A program made the position numbers and the translations under genes. From positions 2,666,001 through 2,730,000 of the forward strand of contig NZ_OY782870.1 in the NCBI RefSeq assembly GCF_963678545.1: a stretch of DNA of 64,000 nucleotides, written 5' to 3'. Source of the DNA: an uncultured Methanomethylovorans sp. (GTDB taxonomy: Archaea; Halobacteriota; Methanosarcinia; Methanosarcinales; Methanosarcinaceae). Below, piece by piece: positions 46,129 to 54,783 of the stretch (the stretch's first letter is position 1; the number at the start of each line of letters is the position of its first letter). The notes beneath the pieces are model-generated. The model saw nothing but the letters and a program-made list of their open reading frames with translations. It ran no database searches and had not been told where the DNA came from.

Positions 46129-48060
46129 ATGAAATTCAGCCTTGGAATAGATGCCGGAGGAACGTATACTGATGCAGTTCTTGTAAGGGATATGGATGGT
46201 TCGATAGTTGCCACAAGTAAGGCTCTTACTACATACCCTGATCTTATAAGAGGAATTCGTGATGCAATAGATGGTCTTCGAGCTGAGAATCTGGACAAAG
46301 TAAGCCTTGTTTCTGTCTCAACCACACTTGCAACTAACACTGTGCTCGAAGGAACAGGAAGTCCAGTAGCTCTAATATTAGTAGGTGACCATCCGACAAA
46401 AGGAACATATCCTGCAAAGCATTACACAGTAGTATCGGGGGGCCATACTTTTGATGGCGAAGAAACTATATCCCTTGATATCGCTGCTGTAAGAGACTTT
46501 GCTTTGAGAGTAAAGGGATCAGTATCTGCATTTGCAGTATCGTCTTTTTTTAGTATTCGCAATCCAGAGCACGAACTAGCCATTAGGAACATCGTGAATG
46601 ATGCCACTGGATTACCAGTTGTATGCGGTCACGAGTTATCCCAGGATCTTGGTGCTTATGAAAGAGCTGTCACTGCCACACTTAACGCCCAACTTTTACC
46701 CATTTGCCGCAATTTTATAAGTTCTATGATCAGCGAGATAAAAAGAAGGGAAATGAATGCAAGGCTGATAATGTTGAAATGCGATGGAACTGTAATCGGC
46801 ATAAATGAAGCGTTGAAAAAACCGATAGAATCTATCTTTTCAGGCCCTGCGGCAAGTCTTGTTGGTGCTTCTTACCTATGTGGCTTGGAAACATGTGCAG
46901 TAGTTGACGTGGGCGGAACGAGCACTGATGTTTCAAGCATTGTAAAAGGTGTTCCGGAACTCACAGATACAGGTGCTGTTGTGGGAGGCTGGAAGACCAG
47001 AGTAAGAGCAACAAGGATGGAAACATCTGCACTTGGTGGGGATAGTCAGGTATGGGTAAAAGGTAAGCATATCTTCATCGGTCCCAGAAGGGTCATACCT
47101 CTATGCTTGGCCGCAGAAAGATATCCCATGTTCATTGAAAAACTGAAAAAATGCTTAATACCCCCTCGTAGTTCACTGGATATGAACATCCAGCCAGCAA
47201 GGATGTACGTGAGGACTGGATTTGATCCAATAGAACTTGATGAGTTCGAAACAGAAGTGCTGGCAGCCATAGGAAATGAACCGTTGACTCTTGAGGAGAT
47301 TGCGTCATCTTCTCGCAGATACCCTTCTTCAATCATACTTGATAGCCTTATAAGTAAAAGGCTGATACAACCAATTGGTTTTACACCTACCGATGCACTG
47401 CACATACTTGGCGAATATACACGCTGGAATGTTAAGGGATCCTTGATAGGAGCAAGTCAACTGTCTCGTCTTAATAAAATGGATGCAGCAGGATTTGCAC
47501 TTGCTGTGAAAGAAAAGATGGCACATAGTATTGCATTTGATTTGATGGCATTCCTGCTTAAGGGTGTTGAAAGAAAAGGTATAGAGCAGATAGTCAATGG
47601 TTATTTCCCAACTCGTTTCAAGCTGGATATGCCGGTAGTACTGATCGGAGGACCTGTCACTTCCTTTAAAGACGAGTTATCTAAGATAATAGATGCGGAC
47701 ATTCATGTTCCGGAACATGCGGCGGTTGGCAATGCTGTGGGCGCTCTATTTGGAAAGGGGATAAAAAGAGTTGAAATTTTTATCAGGCCCTTCTCAGTAT
47801 CTGAACCTGATAGGAACTACTTAGTGTTTTCTCCTTTGGGAAGGCATAAAGTGGAAACTTATACTGAAGCTCTTAACTATGCAAAAACACTTGGAATTAA
47901 AATTGCAAATGAATATATGAATGATTGTGGAGTAAGCAAACACAATATGGAAATAGAGTTCTCGCAGCAATCATTTTCTCCAGAGGACTGGAAACATTCT
48001 CCCCTTGAAACTAGAATAATAATGATGGCGGTAGGTTACCCTAAGAAACAGAATAATTAA
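46129..48060 (+). CDS. Hydantoinase/oxoprolinase-family ASKHA ATPase
   Basis: The 643-residue protein begins SLGIDAGGTYTDAVLV, has STTLATNTVLEGTG, and later VDVGGTSTDVSSIVKG near 263-278. These are the phosphate loops of the HyuA/oxoprolinase family. A C-terminal VLIGGPVTSFKDEL and VGNAVGALFG complete the ATPase fold. The family needs ATP for ring opening in bacteria, but archaeal members have no assigned substrate. Here it lies between mtaA and the convergent mtaB. The ASKHA fold is also that of the corrinoid activase RamA, so a service role in methyl transfer is conceivable. An AGGAG site precedes the ATG. Confidence 0.8.
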   Translation: MKFSLGIDAGGTYTDAVLVRDMDGSIVATSKALTTYPDLIRGIRDAIDGLRAENLDKVSLVSVSTTLATNTVLEGTGSPVALILVGDHPTKGTYPAKHYTVVSGGHTFDGEETISLDIAAVRDFALRVKGSVSAFAVSSFFSIRNPEHELAIRNIVNDATGLPVVCGHELSQDLGAYERAVTATLNAQLLPICRNFISSMISEIKRREMNARLIMLKCDGTVIGINEALKKPIESIFSGPAASLVGASYLCGLETCAVVDVGGTSTDVSSIVKGVPELTDTGAVVGGWKTRVRATRMETSALGGDSQVWVKGKHIFIGPRRVIPLCLAAERYPMFIEKLKKCLIPPRSSLDMNIQPARMYVRTGFDPIELDEFETEVLAAIGNEPLTLEEIASSSRRYPSSIILDSLISKRLIQPIGFTPTDALHILGEYTRWNVKGSLIGASQLSRLNKMDAAGFALAVKEKMAHSIAFDLMAFLLKGVERKGIEQIVNGYFPTRFKLDMPVVLIGGPVTSFKDELSKIIDADIHVPEHAAVGNAVGALFGKGIKRVEIFIRPFSVSEPDRNYLVFSPLGRHKVETYTEALNYAKTLGIKIANEYMNDCGVSKHNMEIEFSQQSFSPEDWKHSPLETRIIMMAVGYPKKQNN

Positions 48061-48080
48061 CAGAATGATTCAAAACAAAC

Positions 48081-48143
48081 TTTTTTTAATAGAATAAAAC
48101 AACAGCTATAGAATAAGGTAACAAAAAAAAGAAAAAAGAAAGG
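48081..48143. terminator. Oligo-T terminators between convergent genes
   Basis: Seven T at 48081-48087 follow the plus-strand ATPase gene. A/G-rich runs at 48123-48143 read as T-runs on the minus strand just after mtaB. Archaeal transcription often stops at such T-tracts. Confidence 0.55.
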
Positions 48144-48152
48144 AACTCAAGT

Positions 48153-49544
48153 TTAGAACTTGTAGTTCGCTTCTGGCTTGAATACTTTTACTTCGGACTT
48201 GTACAGTGCGAGCATGTCGCTCATGAACTTGTCAGACTCGTCAGTGAGTGCATTGATTGCCTTCTCTGCGTCTGCAAGTGCATTTATTTCGAAGCGGGAC
48301 ATCTGCAACTTACCCTCGGCCTTTGCGCCATTAAGGATGTTGACTGTCTCAACTGCAGCGTTCTTTGCACGGAGGTACAGGTCGTTTCCGTTCTTGGTAA
48401 TTGCTTTACCAACCTTCCATGCGTTGTCGTATGCAAGGACGTATCCCTGTGGGTCTCTGTACTTGTCGGACATTACCATCATGTCACGGAGCACTTTTCC
48501 GTTTCCGGTGTTGAGTGCAACGTTCATGAGGGCTGCATCCATGCTCAGGGTCTGTGCCCAGCACTGGACGGAGGTACCACCGAATTCACCGTGATATTCA
48601 ACAGACTCGTTGGACCAGAGGTCACAGCACTGCATTGTCAGGTTACCCATAACATCGGCGTGTGCACATGTTGCGGACTTTCCTTCCTGGGCGATTGGAG
48701 TACCAGTGATGGACTTCACTATGGTGTTCTCGTATCCACAGTCCTTACCTGGACCTTTTGCACCTGCTTCATATCCTGCCAGTGTCCTTGCTGCAGAGAT
48801 TGTCCTTGCAATGATTGCGAGGGTGTGAGCAAGGTTCTTGTCAAGCAGTCCACCTGCAATGAACATTGCAGTGTTTGCCTGTGAACAGTCTGTGTCACCA
48901 GCGGAGACTACACCCTTCTTCTGGGCGATCTTGGTGATATCCTGCCAGATCATGGTCATGTCAAGGGAGCCGAGGCATCCTATTGAGTAAATCAGGCCTG
49001 GTACATCGTTTCTCAGAATTGCGTAGTCGAGAACTTCTTTTCCACCCATTGTTTCGATGGACAGGAAATCTGCTCCGCCTTCTGCAACTGCTTCGAAGGA
49101 TTCCATGAGCAAGTCGTACTTTGGACCGATGAGTGCAAGGTAGTCGCGCTCTTCACGGATGTCACCAGGGGTGTGCCTGAGACCGCACTTTATACCATAC
49201 TCTTCGTGGTATTCTTCAAGGATGGTCTTCTGAACGTGAGCTATTTCGCCTCCCCATGATGGGTTGTTGGTCATCTGCTGCACGTGTTCTGTTTCGAGTG
49301 AGATTGATGGGAAACCAATCTGTACACACCTTGCAAGGATGTCAGTTGTGAGCCTGCGGTATTCAGAGATCAATTTCTCTTTGGACTGTCCGGCCTCTGG
49401 CCTTGGTGCATAGTTAACCTCAGCTGTAACATAGCCGGCACCGACTTCCAGACCTAACTTTGCCTTTACAGGGTGCTTTGCGTTACCGAAGAGCATGTCG
49501 TCGGCCTTGCTGTATGCCATATCAGTGTATCTTTTTACTGTCAT
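48153..49544 (-). CDS. mtaB: Methanol:corrinoid methyltransferase
   Basis: The protein has 463 residues from ATG 49544. The frame opens at GTG 49553, but GAGGTG lies six bases before the ATG, so the ATG is preferred. Sequence blocks typical of MtaB include LETEHVQQMTNNPSWGGE, IETMGGKEVLDYA, AAGDTDCSQANTAMF-like text (SAGDTDCSQ), and GPGKDCGYEN, which hold the zinc ligands. It activates methanol and methylates the cobalt of MtaC. It lies seven bases downstream of mtaC in the usual mtaCB order. Confidence 0.95.
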   Translation of the reverse strand: MTVKRYTDMAYSKADDMLFGNAKHPVKAKLGLEVGAGYVTAEVNYAPRPEAGQSKEKLISEYRRLTTDILARCVQIGFPSISLETEHVQQMTNNPSWGGEIAHVQKTILEEYHEEYGIKCGLRHTPGDIREERDYLALIGPKYDLLMESFEAVAEGGADFLSIETMGGKEVLDYAILRNDVPGLIYSIGCLGSLDMTMIWQDITKIAQKKGVVSAGDTDCSQANTAMFIAGGLLDKNLAHTLAIIARTISAARTLAGYEAGAKGPGKDCGYENTIVKSITGTPIAQEGKSATCAHADVMGNLTMQCCDLWSNESVEYHGEFGGTSVQCWAQTLSMDAALMNVALNTGNGKVLRDMMVMSDKYRDPQGYVLAYDNAWKVGKAITKNGNDLYLRAKNAAVETVNILNGAKAEGKLQMSRFEINALADAEKAINALTDESDKFMSDMLALYKSEVKVFKPEANYKF

Positions 49545-49559
49545 TATTGTCACCTCAGT

Positions 49560-50321
49560 TTAATGCATATGGAAGTGTTCCTTAAGCTGCTTCAAGCTCT
49601 TTCCTGCGAGGATCATATCTGCCATCTTAGGGGCATTTGCGGCTTCCTCACCATAGACACCAAGCTCATATGTGACTACGAAGTCCTGGTTTACAGCTCC
49701 GCCACCACACTGGAATGGTACCTTTATGCCGGCTTCAAGGAGCCTGTCGTTTACTTCCTTAAAGGCATACATTGTTGTTGTCATGAGTGCTGTACCTGTG
49801 AGCATCATTGGCTTCTCTTTCTTTACAGCTGCAATGACCTCATCTACTGGAACATCACGTCCAAGGTCTACGACCTCATAGCCTGCTGCTCTTAAAAGGG
49901 CTGCAACGATGGTCTTTCCGATGTCATGAACGTCACCCTCTGCTACGTGGCAGACGACCTTGCCCTTTGGAACTGGGGCTGAACCGGATTTCTCTTTACA
50001 GAACTCGATACCTGCAAGCATTGCATCTGCAGACATCATAACGTTTGGCAGGAAAATTACACCTATGTCATAAAGATCTGTTGTGATCTTCATTCCTGGC
50101 ATAAGTACATCGTCAATCAACTTGATTGGGTTTGCGCCGGCAGCGATTGCCTTCTTAAGACCTTCGACGACGTCATCTTCTTCGCCATCAAATATAGCCT
50201 TAGATATAGTTCTGGCTGGCTCAGCTTTTGGATATTTCTCAGCGGCCATATCCTCAGGTGTCTGTGCCTTCTCCATCTGCACATTGTACCTTACTAGAAT
50301 TTTACTGGGGTCTAAATCCAT
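49560..50321 (-). CDS. mtaC: Methanol corrinoid protein
   Basis: The 253-residue protein has a helical cap domain (residues 40-110, with DVLMPGMKITTDLYDIGVIF). A B12-binding Rossmann domain follows with HVAEGDVHDIGKTIV; His132 is the lower cobalt ligand. The GGGAVN segment near residue 215 contacts the corrinoid tail. It carries the methyl group between MtaB and MtaA. A strong AGGAGGT site precedes the ATG, and a very long untranslated region lies upstream. Confidence 0.96.
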   Translation of the reverse strand: MDLDPSKILVRYNVQMEKAQTPEDMAAEKYPKAEPARTISKAIFDGEEDDVVEGLKKAIAAGANPIKLIDDVLMPGMKITTDLYDIGVIFLPNVMMSADAMLAGIEFCKEKSGSAPVPKGKVVCHVAEGDVHDIGKTIVAALLRAAGYEVVDLGRDVPVDEVIAAVKKEKPMMLTGTALMTTTMYAFKEVNDRLLEAGIKVPFQCGGGAVNQDFVVTYELGVYGEEAANAPKMADMILAGKSLKQLKEHFHMH

Positions 50322-51054
50322 TTGTTTACCTCCTTATTGGTTTATGTTGTATGCATAATGCACAGCAACTTAAACATATGGCAGTTAGATAACAGGCTGA
50401 TGATGTTGTAATGAGATTTCTCCCTTTACACCTAACATCTTCCATCTGTTTTCCTTCCTTACCACATAAAGAAGTACATATGCTGCGCTTATAAGTATTG
50501 CGGTTAAAGTTCTTTTTGCAACCATTATTCAAGCTTAGACACCGGATAATTTTAATAAAAATCTATTTTTTATAATAGAATAATATTTTGACCTTATTTA
50601 ATTAAGCGATACCCAAAAGGAACTTTGATTAACATAAGGAGAGACAATATCCCACATTTCCTGATAATACACCACTTAATTACCTTTTTATTCGTAAAAG
50701 ACATCCAAAAGCCTTTGTTTGAAGTCTTGGGAAAACAGAATCCTAATTATATATACTATCCTGATAAATCGAGGTGAATTTGTTTATATACCTAAATTTC
50801 AGCTACATGCAACTTACATAGTTTTTTTATTGACCTTGGAGGTAAAATGCACAGTTATACCTCTAATAACCATTGTTCATGCACCGTTCAACCAACACAA
50901 TTATATACTAGTGTTTAAGAGCGAGAACCTTTTTCAAATAAAAAAGAAAAAAACGCACAGTATAGACCAACGTGTTCATACATATGAACTATTTACCTAG
51001 CCTAAAACTACACAAAAAATAGAGAAGTTGGGCTCATTTGTACCCACTTGAAAA
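50322..51054 (-). promoter_or_regulatory. Long mtaC leader and promoter region
   Basis: No gene was recognised in these 733 bases. On the minus strand TATA-like strings occur as GGTATATAAACAAA (about 50780-50793), AGTATATATAATTAGG (about 50742-50757) and AGTATATAATTG (about 50900-50911), so the mtaC leader may be about 400-560 bases. Long mta leaders are known from Methanosarcina. An inverted repeat, GTTCATA-CA-TATGAAC, lies at 50974-50989. On the minus strand it is followed by T-runs near 50935-50953, which suits a terminator for the cobW gene. Confidence 0.5.
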
Positions 51055-52155
51055 TTACAATTTTAAAGAAACGTGATGCTGATGCTTTCCACCTTGCTTG
51101 TGGACATTAATGCCTTGTTGTGCAAATGCTTCAGATACACTAGAGTCTACTATGTTTGTCAAAGTCGCTTTGTCAATACTTGATACAGCTGACAATACTT
51201 TAAACTTAGGACTATCCGTCTTTGAATTTATAAGTTCCAGTGCAGGTTCTTCATAATGAGCTGTGAGGTTCATTTTTACAGTCTCATTGCCATTTTCCAG
51301 AAACATCTTGATATGACCCACAAATTCTGGGCTCTTTTCCAAAACCCTTGTTTTGATCATAGACATAACAACTTGCACTATGTCCCGAGCAACATCGGGA
51401 AGAATAGTCCCACCTTCAACAAGAAACTCAGTGGCATAGCTATTGATACCTGAAGCCTCAATGGAATCAAGACTGTCATTTCCTTTTTGTCCGCATTCCA
51501 TAGACTCTAATTCTGGGCTTACGGTTCGAAGCTTACCAGCAGTACTTTCAATAACATCTTCTTCAAGCATTAGTTTTATAAAATCATGCCAATGATCATC
51601 CTGCATCTTCGCAGATAGCTGAACAACCTTAGCTTTAGGATTAAGCTGTTGCACAGAAGCTTCTACAATAGGAATTTGACGCGGTTCCATCAGGTCGATC
51701 TTATTGATGCCCAGAATCTGCGCATCTATTATCTGCCTCATGGAGAAATGCTTGACCTCTTTCATTATCTGTTTGAACCTGCTACCATCTATGAGCGTGA
51801 CCAATGGAGCAATTGATGTATCTTTGAGATCCATCAGATCTATTTCATTCTTGATCACCTGAGGAAAGGCGATACCAGTAGGTTCAATTAGTAACAAATC
51901 TGGCTGGAAGTCTTTCATGAGCAATGTGATAGTATTCTTCATGTTCACTTTAAGACTGCAGCAGATGCACCCACTAGTAAGTTCAGTGGTATCTAACCCG
52001 TATTTGGAAATTACATCCCCATCTATTCCGATCTCACCAATCTCATTTACAATAACAGCAACTTTGTTTCCTTGAGCGCTCAGTTCTTTACCAAGTCGTA
52101 TAATAGTCGATGTTTTTCCACTACCCAAGAACCCACCGATGACTAAAACTTTCAT
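51055..52155 (-). CDS. CobW/P47K-family GTPase
   Basis: The 366-residue protein has the GTPase loop GGFLGSGKTS near 7-16 and the metal-binding CxCC in TSGCICCSLK. Switch and base motifs include LLIEPTGIAFPQ and GINKID. The C-terminus is histidine-rich (KQGGKHQHHVSL). The family acts as metallochaperones for zinc, cobalt or other metals. Its place between the RamA-like gene and mtaC suggests metal or corrinoid supply for the methyltransferases, which contain zinc and cobalt. The gene lies 33 bases downstream of the activase gene, in the same direction, so the two are likely one unit. Confidence 0.86.
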   Translation of the reverse strand: MKVLVIGGFLGSGKTSTIIRLGKELSAQGNKVAVIVNEIGEIGIDGDVISKYGLDTTELTSGCICCSLKVNMKNTITLLMKDFQPDLLLIEPTGIAFPQVIKNEIDLMDLKDTSIAPLVTLIDGSRFKQIMKEVKHFSMRQIIDAQILGINKIDLMEPRQIPIVEASVQQLNPKAKVVQLSAKMQDDHWHDFIKLMLEEDVIESTAGKLRTVSPELESMECGQKGNDSLDSIEASGINSYATEFLVEGGTILPDVARDIVQVVMSMIKTRVLEKSPEFVGHIKMFLENGNETVKMNLTAHYEEPALELINSKTDSPKFKVLSAVSSIDKATLTNIVDSSVSEAFAQQGINVHKQGGKHQHHVSLKL

Positions 52156-52188
52156 CTAGATACCACCCATAAAAAGAAAAGTGGAGAT

Positions 52189-53805
52189 TTATATCTCCAT
52201 TACCCTCAGATTCTTCCATTGGAATTTATCCGGCGGACAGGCCCTGATACATCTCTTACAATTAGAACCATCACACAAGTCAGAACTTATCATCACAAGA
52301 CCATCGTCATCTATTGTAAGAGCATCAGTTGGACACACCTTAACGCACTTCTTGCACTCTGGACAGTCCACTTTCATTGTGAGATAGGTTCCCACCTGTT
52401 CCAGAACTTCAAGACCTTCTTCGCCCAAAACAGGTATATCCCTCTGCACACGTCTGTCCACTTTAACAGTCTTTGAAGCCTCTTCTAAAACGGGCAGACC
52501 CTTCTTCTTGAGCATCTTTTGGAGCATCTTGAAAGGCATGCCTTCAGTCCAGTAAGATATTTCCTGAATATAGGCTTCCTTGAATGCAGGATCAGTTGCG
52601 AACATGACATGATTGCTCAGGATCTTCTTTGCGATCGTCTGTAATTCCCAGAGCCTTTCCTCTGAAATCAGTATTTCCCTGGCAATTAGAAGTGAGGTGT
52701 TACCGATCTGTATTACCTCGTCCACATTGAATGGCACCATGCCTACGTGATGAGCTTTGACTGCATCCATATAGGTTCCAGCAGCACCTGACATGTATGC
52801 TTTACGTATATCACTCATTTCAATACCTGCAGCTTTGCACAGAGCAAGATGACCAGCACGGAGAGCGCCCATGGCAAGTCCTGCTTCACCTACATCTTTC
52901 TCAAAGAACTTCACTCTATCCTGCAAATGCAGAATATGATCAGGAGTATTGATCTTAGGCAGCTGTATAACTCCATTCTTCATACCGGCATCAACGACCG
53001 CGATCACACCAGTTCCTGTTATACCCTTTGCTTTAAGTGGATGATCTTCAATGACATCTCCGGTCTTTGGGTCCACAAGTTTTGCCTTTATAGTGTTCAT
53101 TTCCTCATCAAGAACATAGTTCCTGAGGTTACCATTCTCGAACTCAACATCAGCAATTACAAATGGAGATGCAAGCTTCCCATGAGTAATCTCCTGCCCT
53201 TCTAATGCAGGACCAGCCGCAGCAGAACCTGTGTAGATTGTACCATCAACAATCAGTGCCATCTCAGCGTTAGTTCCATAGTCAGTAGCTATGGCAATAT
53301 CTTTGGTTTCCAGAAAACCAGATTTGATAATAAGAGCAAGAGCATCTGCACCTATTTCATGTCTTATGGCTGGTGGAACTCTAAGAGTAGCGTTAGGATA
53401 TACCTCAAGGCCAGGAACATCACTACAATTCAGAATTATTGCATCTCTTTTTTGTTCCTTTATGTTCAGCTTTTCCTTTTTTCTTTCACCAGCGTATGCA
53501 AGGTCATCGATGGGTATACCCTGGAAGATGGATAACTGAATAGGATTACCACAGATAGCTATTCTTTCAAGTTCCTCTGGTTTGATCCCAAGCTGTTCAA
53601 TGACTTTCCGTACGGCATTCACATGAAGAGCATGTGCAAGATCCTGCCCATAATTTATGGCAAAATCCATATGGTCCATGATGTTTGCACCCGGAAGAGG
53701 GTTTCTCAGTGTAATTACGGTCTTTTTGATCTCTCCCGTATCAAGATCGATCTTCTGTGCACGGATACCACTGGTACCTATATCTACTGCAACACCTGGT
53801 CTCAT
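52189..53805 (-). CDS. ramA: RamA-like corrinoid protein reductive activase
   Basis: The 538-residue protein has an ASKHA-type ATPase part with GVAVDIGTSGIRAQKIDL at the start, IATDYGTNAEMALIVDGTIY, and SGAAGTYMDAVKA. Two 4Fe-4S motifs occupy the C-terminus, CPECKKCVKVCP near 481-492 and CDGSNCKRCIRACP near 511-524. RamA reduces inactive Co(II) corrinoid proteins to Co(I) using ATP. Methylamine and methanol systems both need such activation, and the methanol genes here suggest MtaC as client. The ATG at 53805 has GAGGA six bases ahead. Confidence 0.88.
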   Translation of the reverse strand: MRPGVAVDIGTSGIRAQKIDLDTGEIKKTVITLRNPLPGANIMDHMDFAINYGQDLAHALHVNAVRKVIEQLGIKPEELERIAICGNPIQLSIFQGIPIDDLAYAGERKKEKLNIKEQKRDAIILNCSDVPGLEVYPNATLRVPPAIRHEIGADALALIIKSGFLETKDIAIATDYGTNAEMALIVDGTIYTGSAAAGPALEGQEITHGKLASPFVIADVEFENGNLRNYVLDEEMNTIKAKLVDPKTGDVIEDHPLKAKGITGTGVIAVVDAGMKNGVIQLPKINTPDHILHLQDRVKFFEKDVGEAGLAMGALRAGHLALCKAAGIEMSDIRKAYMSGAAGTYMDAVKAHHVGMVPFNVDEVIQIGNTSLLIAREILISEERLWELQTIAKKILSNHVMFATDPAFKEAYIQEISYWTEGMPFKMLQKMLKKKGLPVLEEASKTVKVDRRVQRDIPVLGEEGLEVLEQVGTYLTMKVDCPECKKCVKVCPTDALTIDDDGLVMISSDLCDGSNCKRCIRACPPDKFQWKNLRVMEI

Positions 53806-54023
53806 TTTTATTCCTCATTACATGTAATAAATAGTCTATCTTTATTTGAGAACTATATATGCTTTTACCTAACAGACTACAAAAAAACATTAAGATTCAT
53901 TACTATGGTGAATAGGCAACTGATGTCCTAAGACTACTGCCAAATAAGGTCAGTAGCTGCATAATTTAATATACTATTAATTAGCGGATATGGAGCATCC
54001 TATATTAATTAAATGAAAAAGTA

Positions 54024-54284
54024 TTATTGCAGCTCTATCAATCTTGATCCTTTTTCAGTAAGCATATATTGCCCGCTGCCCAGAGAACTTGTCTGACATG
54101 CCTTACATGAAGAACAGGAATTACAGCTAAAAGAAGAATTTGAATCTGCTTTTCTGAGGTAACCCATCTGTTCCATGATATGCAGACGGTCTTTTAATTG
54201 CTCCACAGACATCCCCATTTTATGAGCGGTCTCATTTAGTGAAAGCCTTTCTACAAATATATAACTCAGTAGGTCAGATATCAT
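54024..54284 (-). CDS. FeoC-like small winged-helix protein
   Basis: The 86-residue protein starts at ATG 54284, eleven bases after the stop of the preceding gene and behind an AGGGA site. The frame extends upstream, but that part overlaps the other gene. Residues 1-45 form a small winged helix (LSLNETAHKMGMSVEQLKDR). A cysteine-rich loop, CNSCSSCKACQTSS, follows, resembling the Fe-S loop of FeoC. It ends YMLTEKGSRLIELQ. It lies at the 3' end of the feo block and may control FeoB levels. Confidence 0.7.
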   Translation of the reverse strand: MISDLLSYIFVERLSLNETAHKMGMSVEQLKDRLHIMEQMGYLRKADSNSSFSCNSCSSCKACQTSSLGSGQYMLTEKGSRLIELQ

Positions 54285-54294
54285 ATAATATCCC

Positions 54295-54774
54295 TTATTT
54301 ATCCATATTCCTGAAATCTTTTTTCCATAGAATATATCCACACAATGATAATATACCAAGATATATGGCTGGCCTGAAATCATCACTGAAACTCCAGCCA
54401 GTGATTTTCGGATCGTTCAACAAATAAGATTCCACCCAGTTACCAGCCATCACAAGCGTATAAACAGTTGCAAATAGTAGTGAAATTAGTATGCCTACAT
54501 ATACATAAGCAATACCTTCATTGAGCCCATTTCTTAATTCCATCAAACCATAAAGAAAGATGCTGCCAATAAGCACGAGCACCAAACTGCCCATAAAATC
54601 AGAAGGAGCAAAAAGAAATCCTAATGCGGAATTTTCAAGTGAATGTACTGAACTGATATCCAACATAACACCTATGCTCAATACAAATTGGATGCTTCCT
54701 GCTAATACATACAAGAAGCCAGCAAAAACTGCAAACAAAATTTTTTCTCTTAATTTTCCTGGATCATCCTTCAT
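54295..54774 (-). CDS. Four-helix membrane protein of the feo operon, unknown function
   Basis: The 159-residue protein has four hydrophobic helices, near 15-37, 58-78, 88-108 and 135-150. I recognise no family. ATG 54774 is preferred because GAGGG lies six bases ahead; ATG 54780 is in the same frame. It is located 4-10 bases after the feoB stop and just before the FeoC-like gene, so it is probably a part of the ferrous iron uptake unit, perhaps a small partner of FeoB. Confidence 0.6.
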   Translation of the reverse strand: MKDDPGKLREKILFAVFAGFLYVLAGSIQFVLSIGVMLDISSVHSLENSALGFLFAPSDFMGSLVLVLIGSIFLYGLMELRNGLNEGIAYVYVGILISLLFATVYTLVMAGNWVESYLLNDPKITGWSFSDDFRPAIYLGILSLCGYILWKKDFRNMDK

Positions 54775-54783
54775 ATACATCCC

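Noticed and set aside
50719..51000. 93-codon plus-strand frame upstream of mtaC
   Set aside because: It lies antisense in the mtaC leader, has no ribosome binding site and no recognisable protein pattern.
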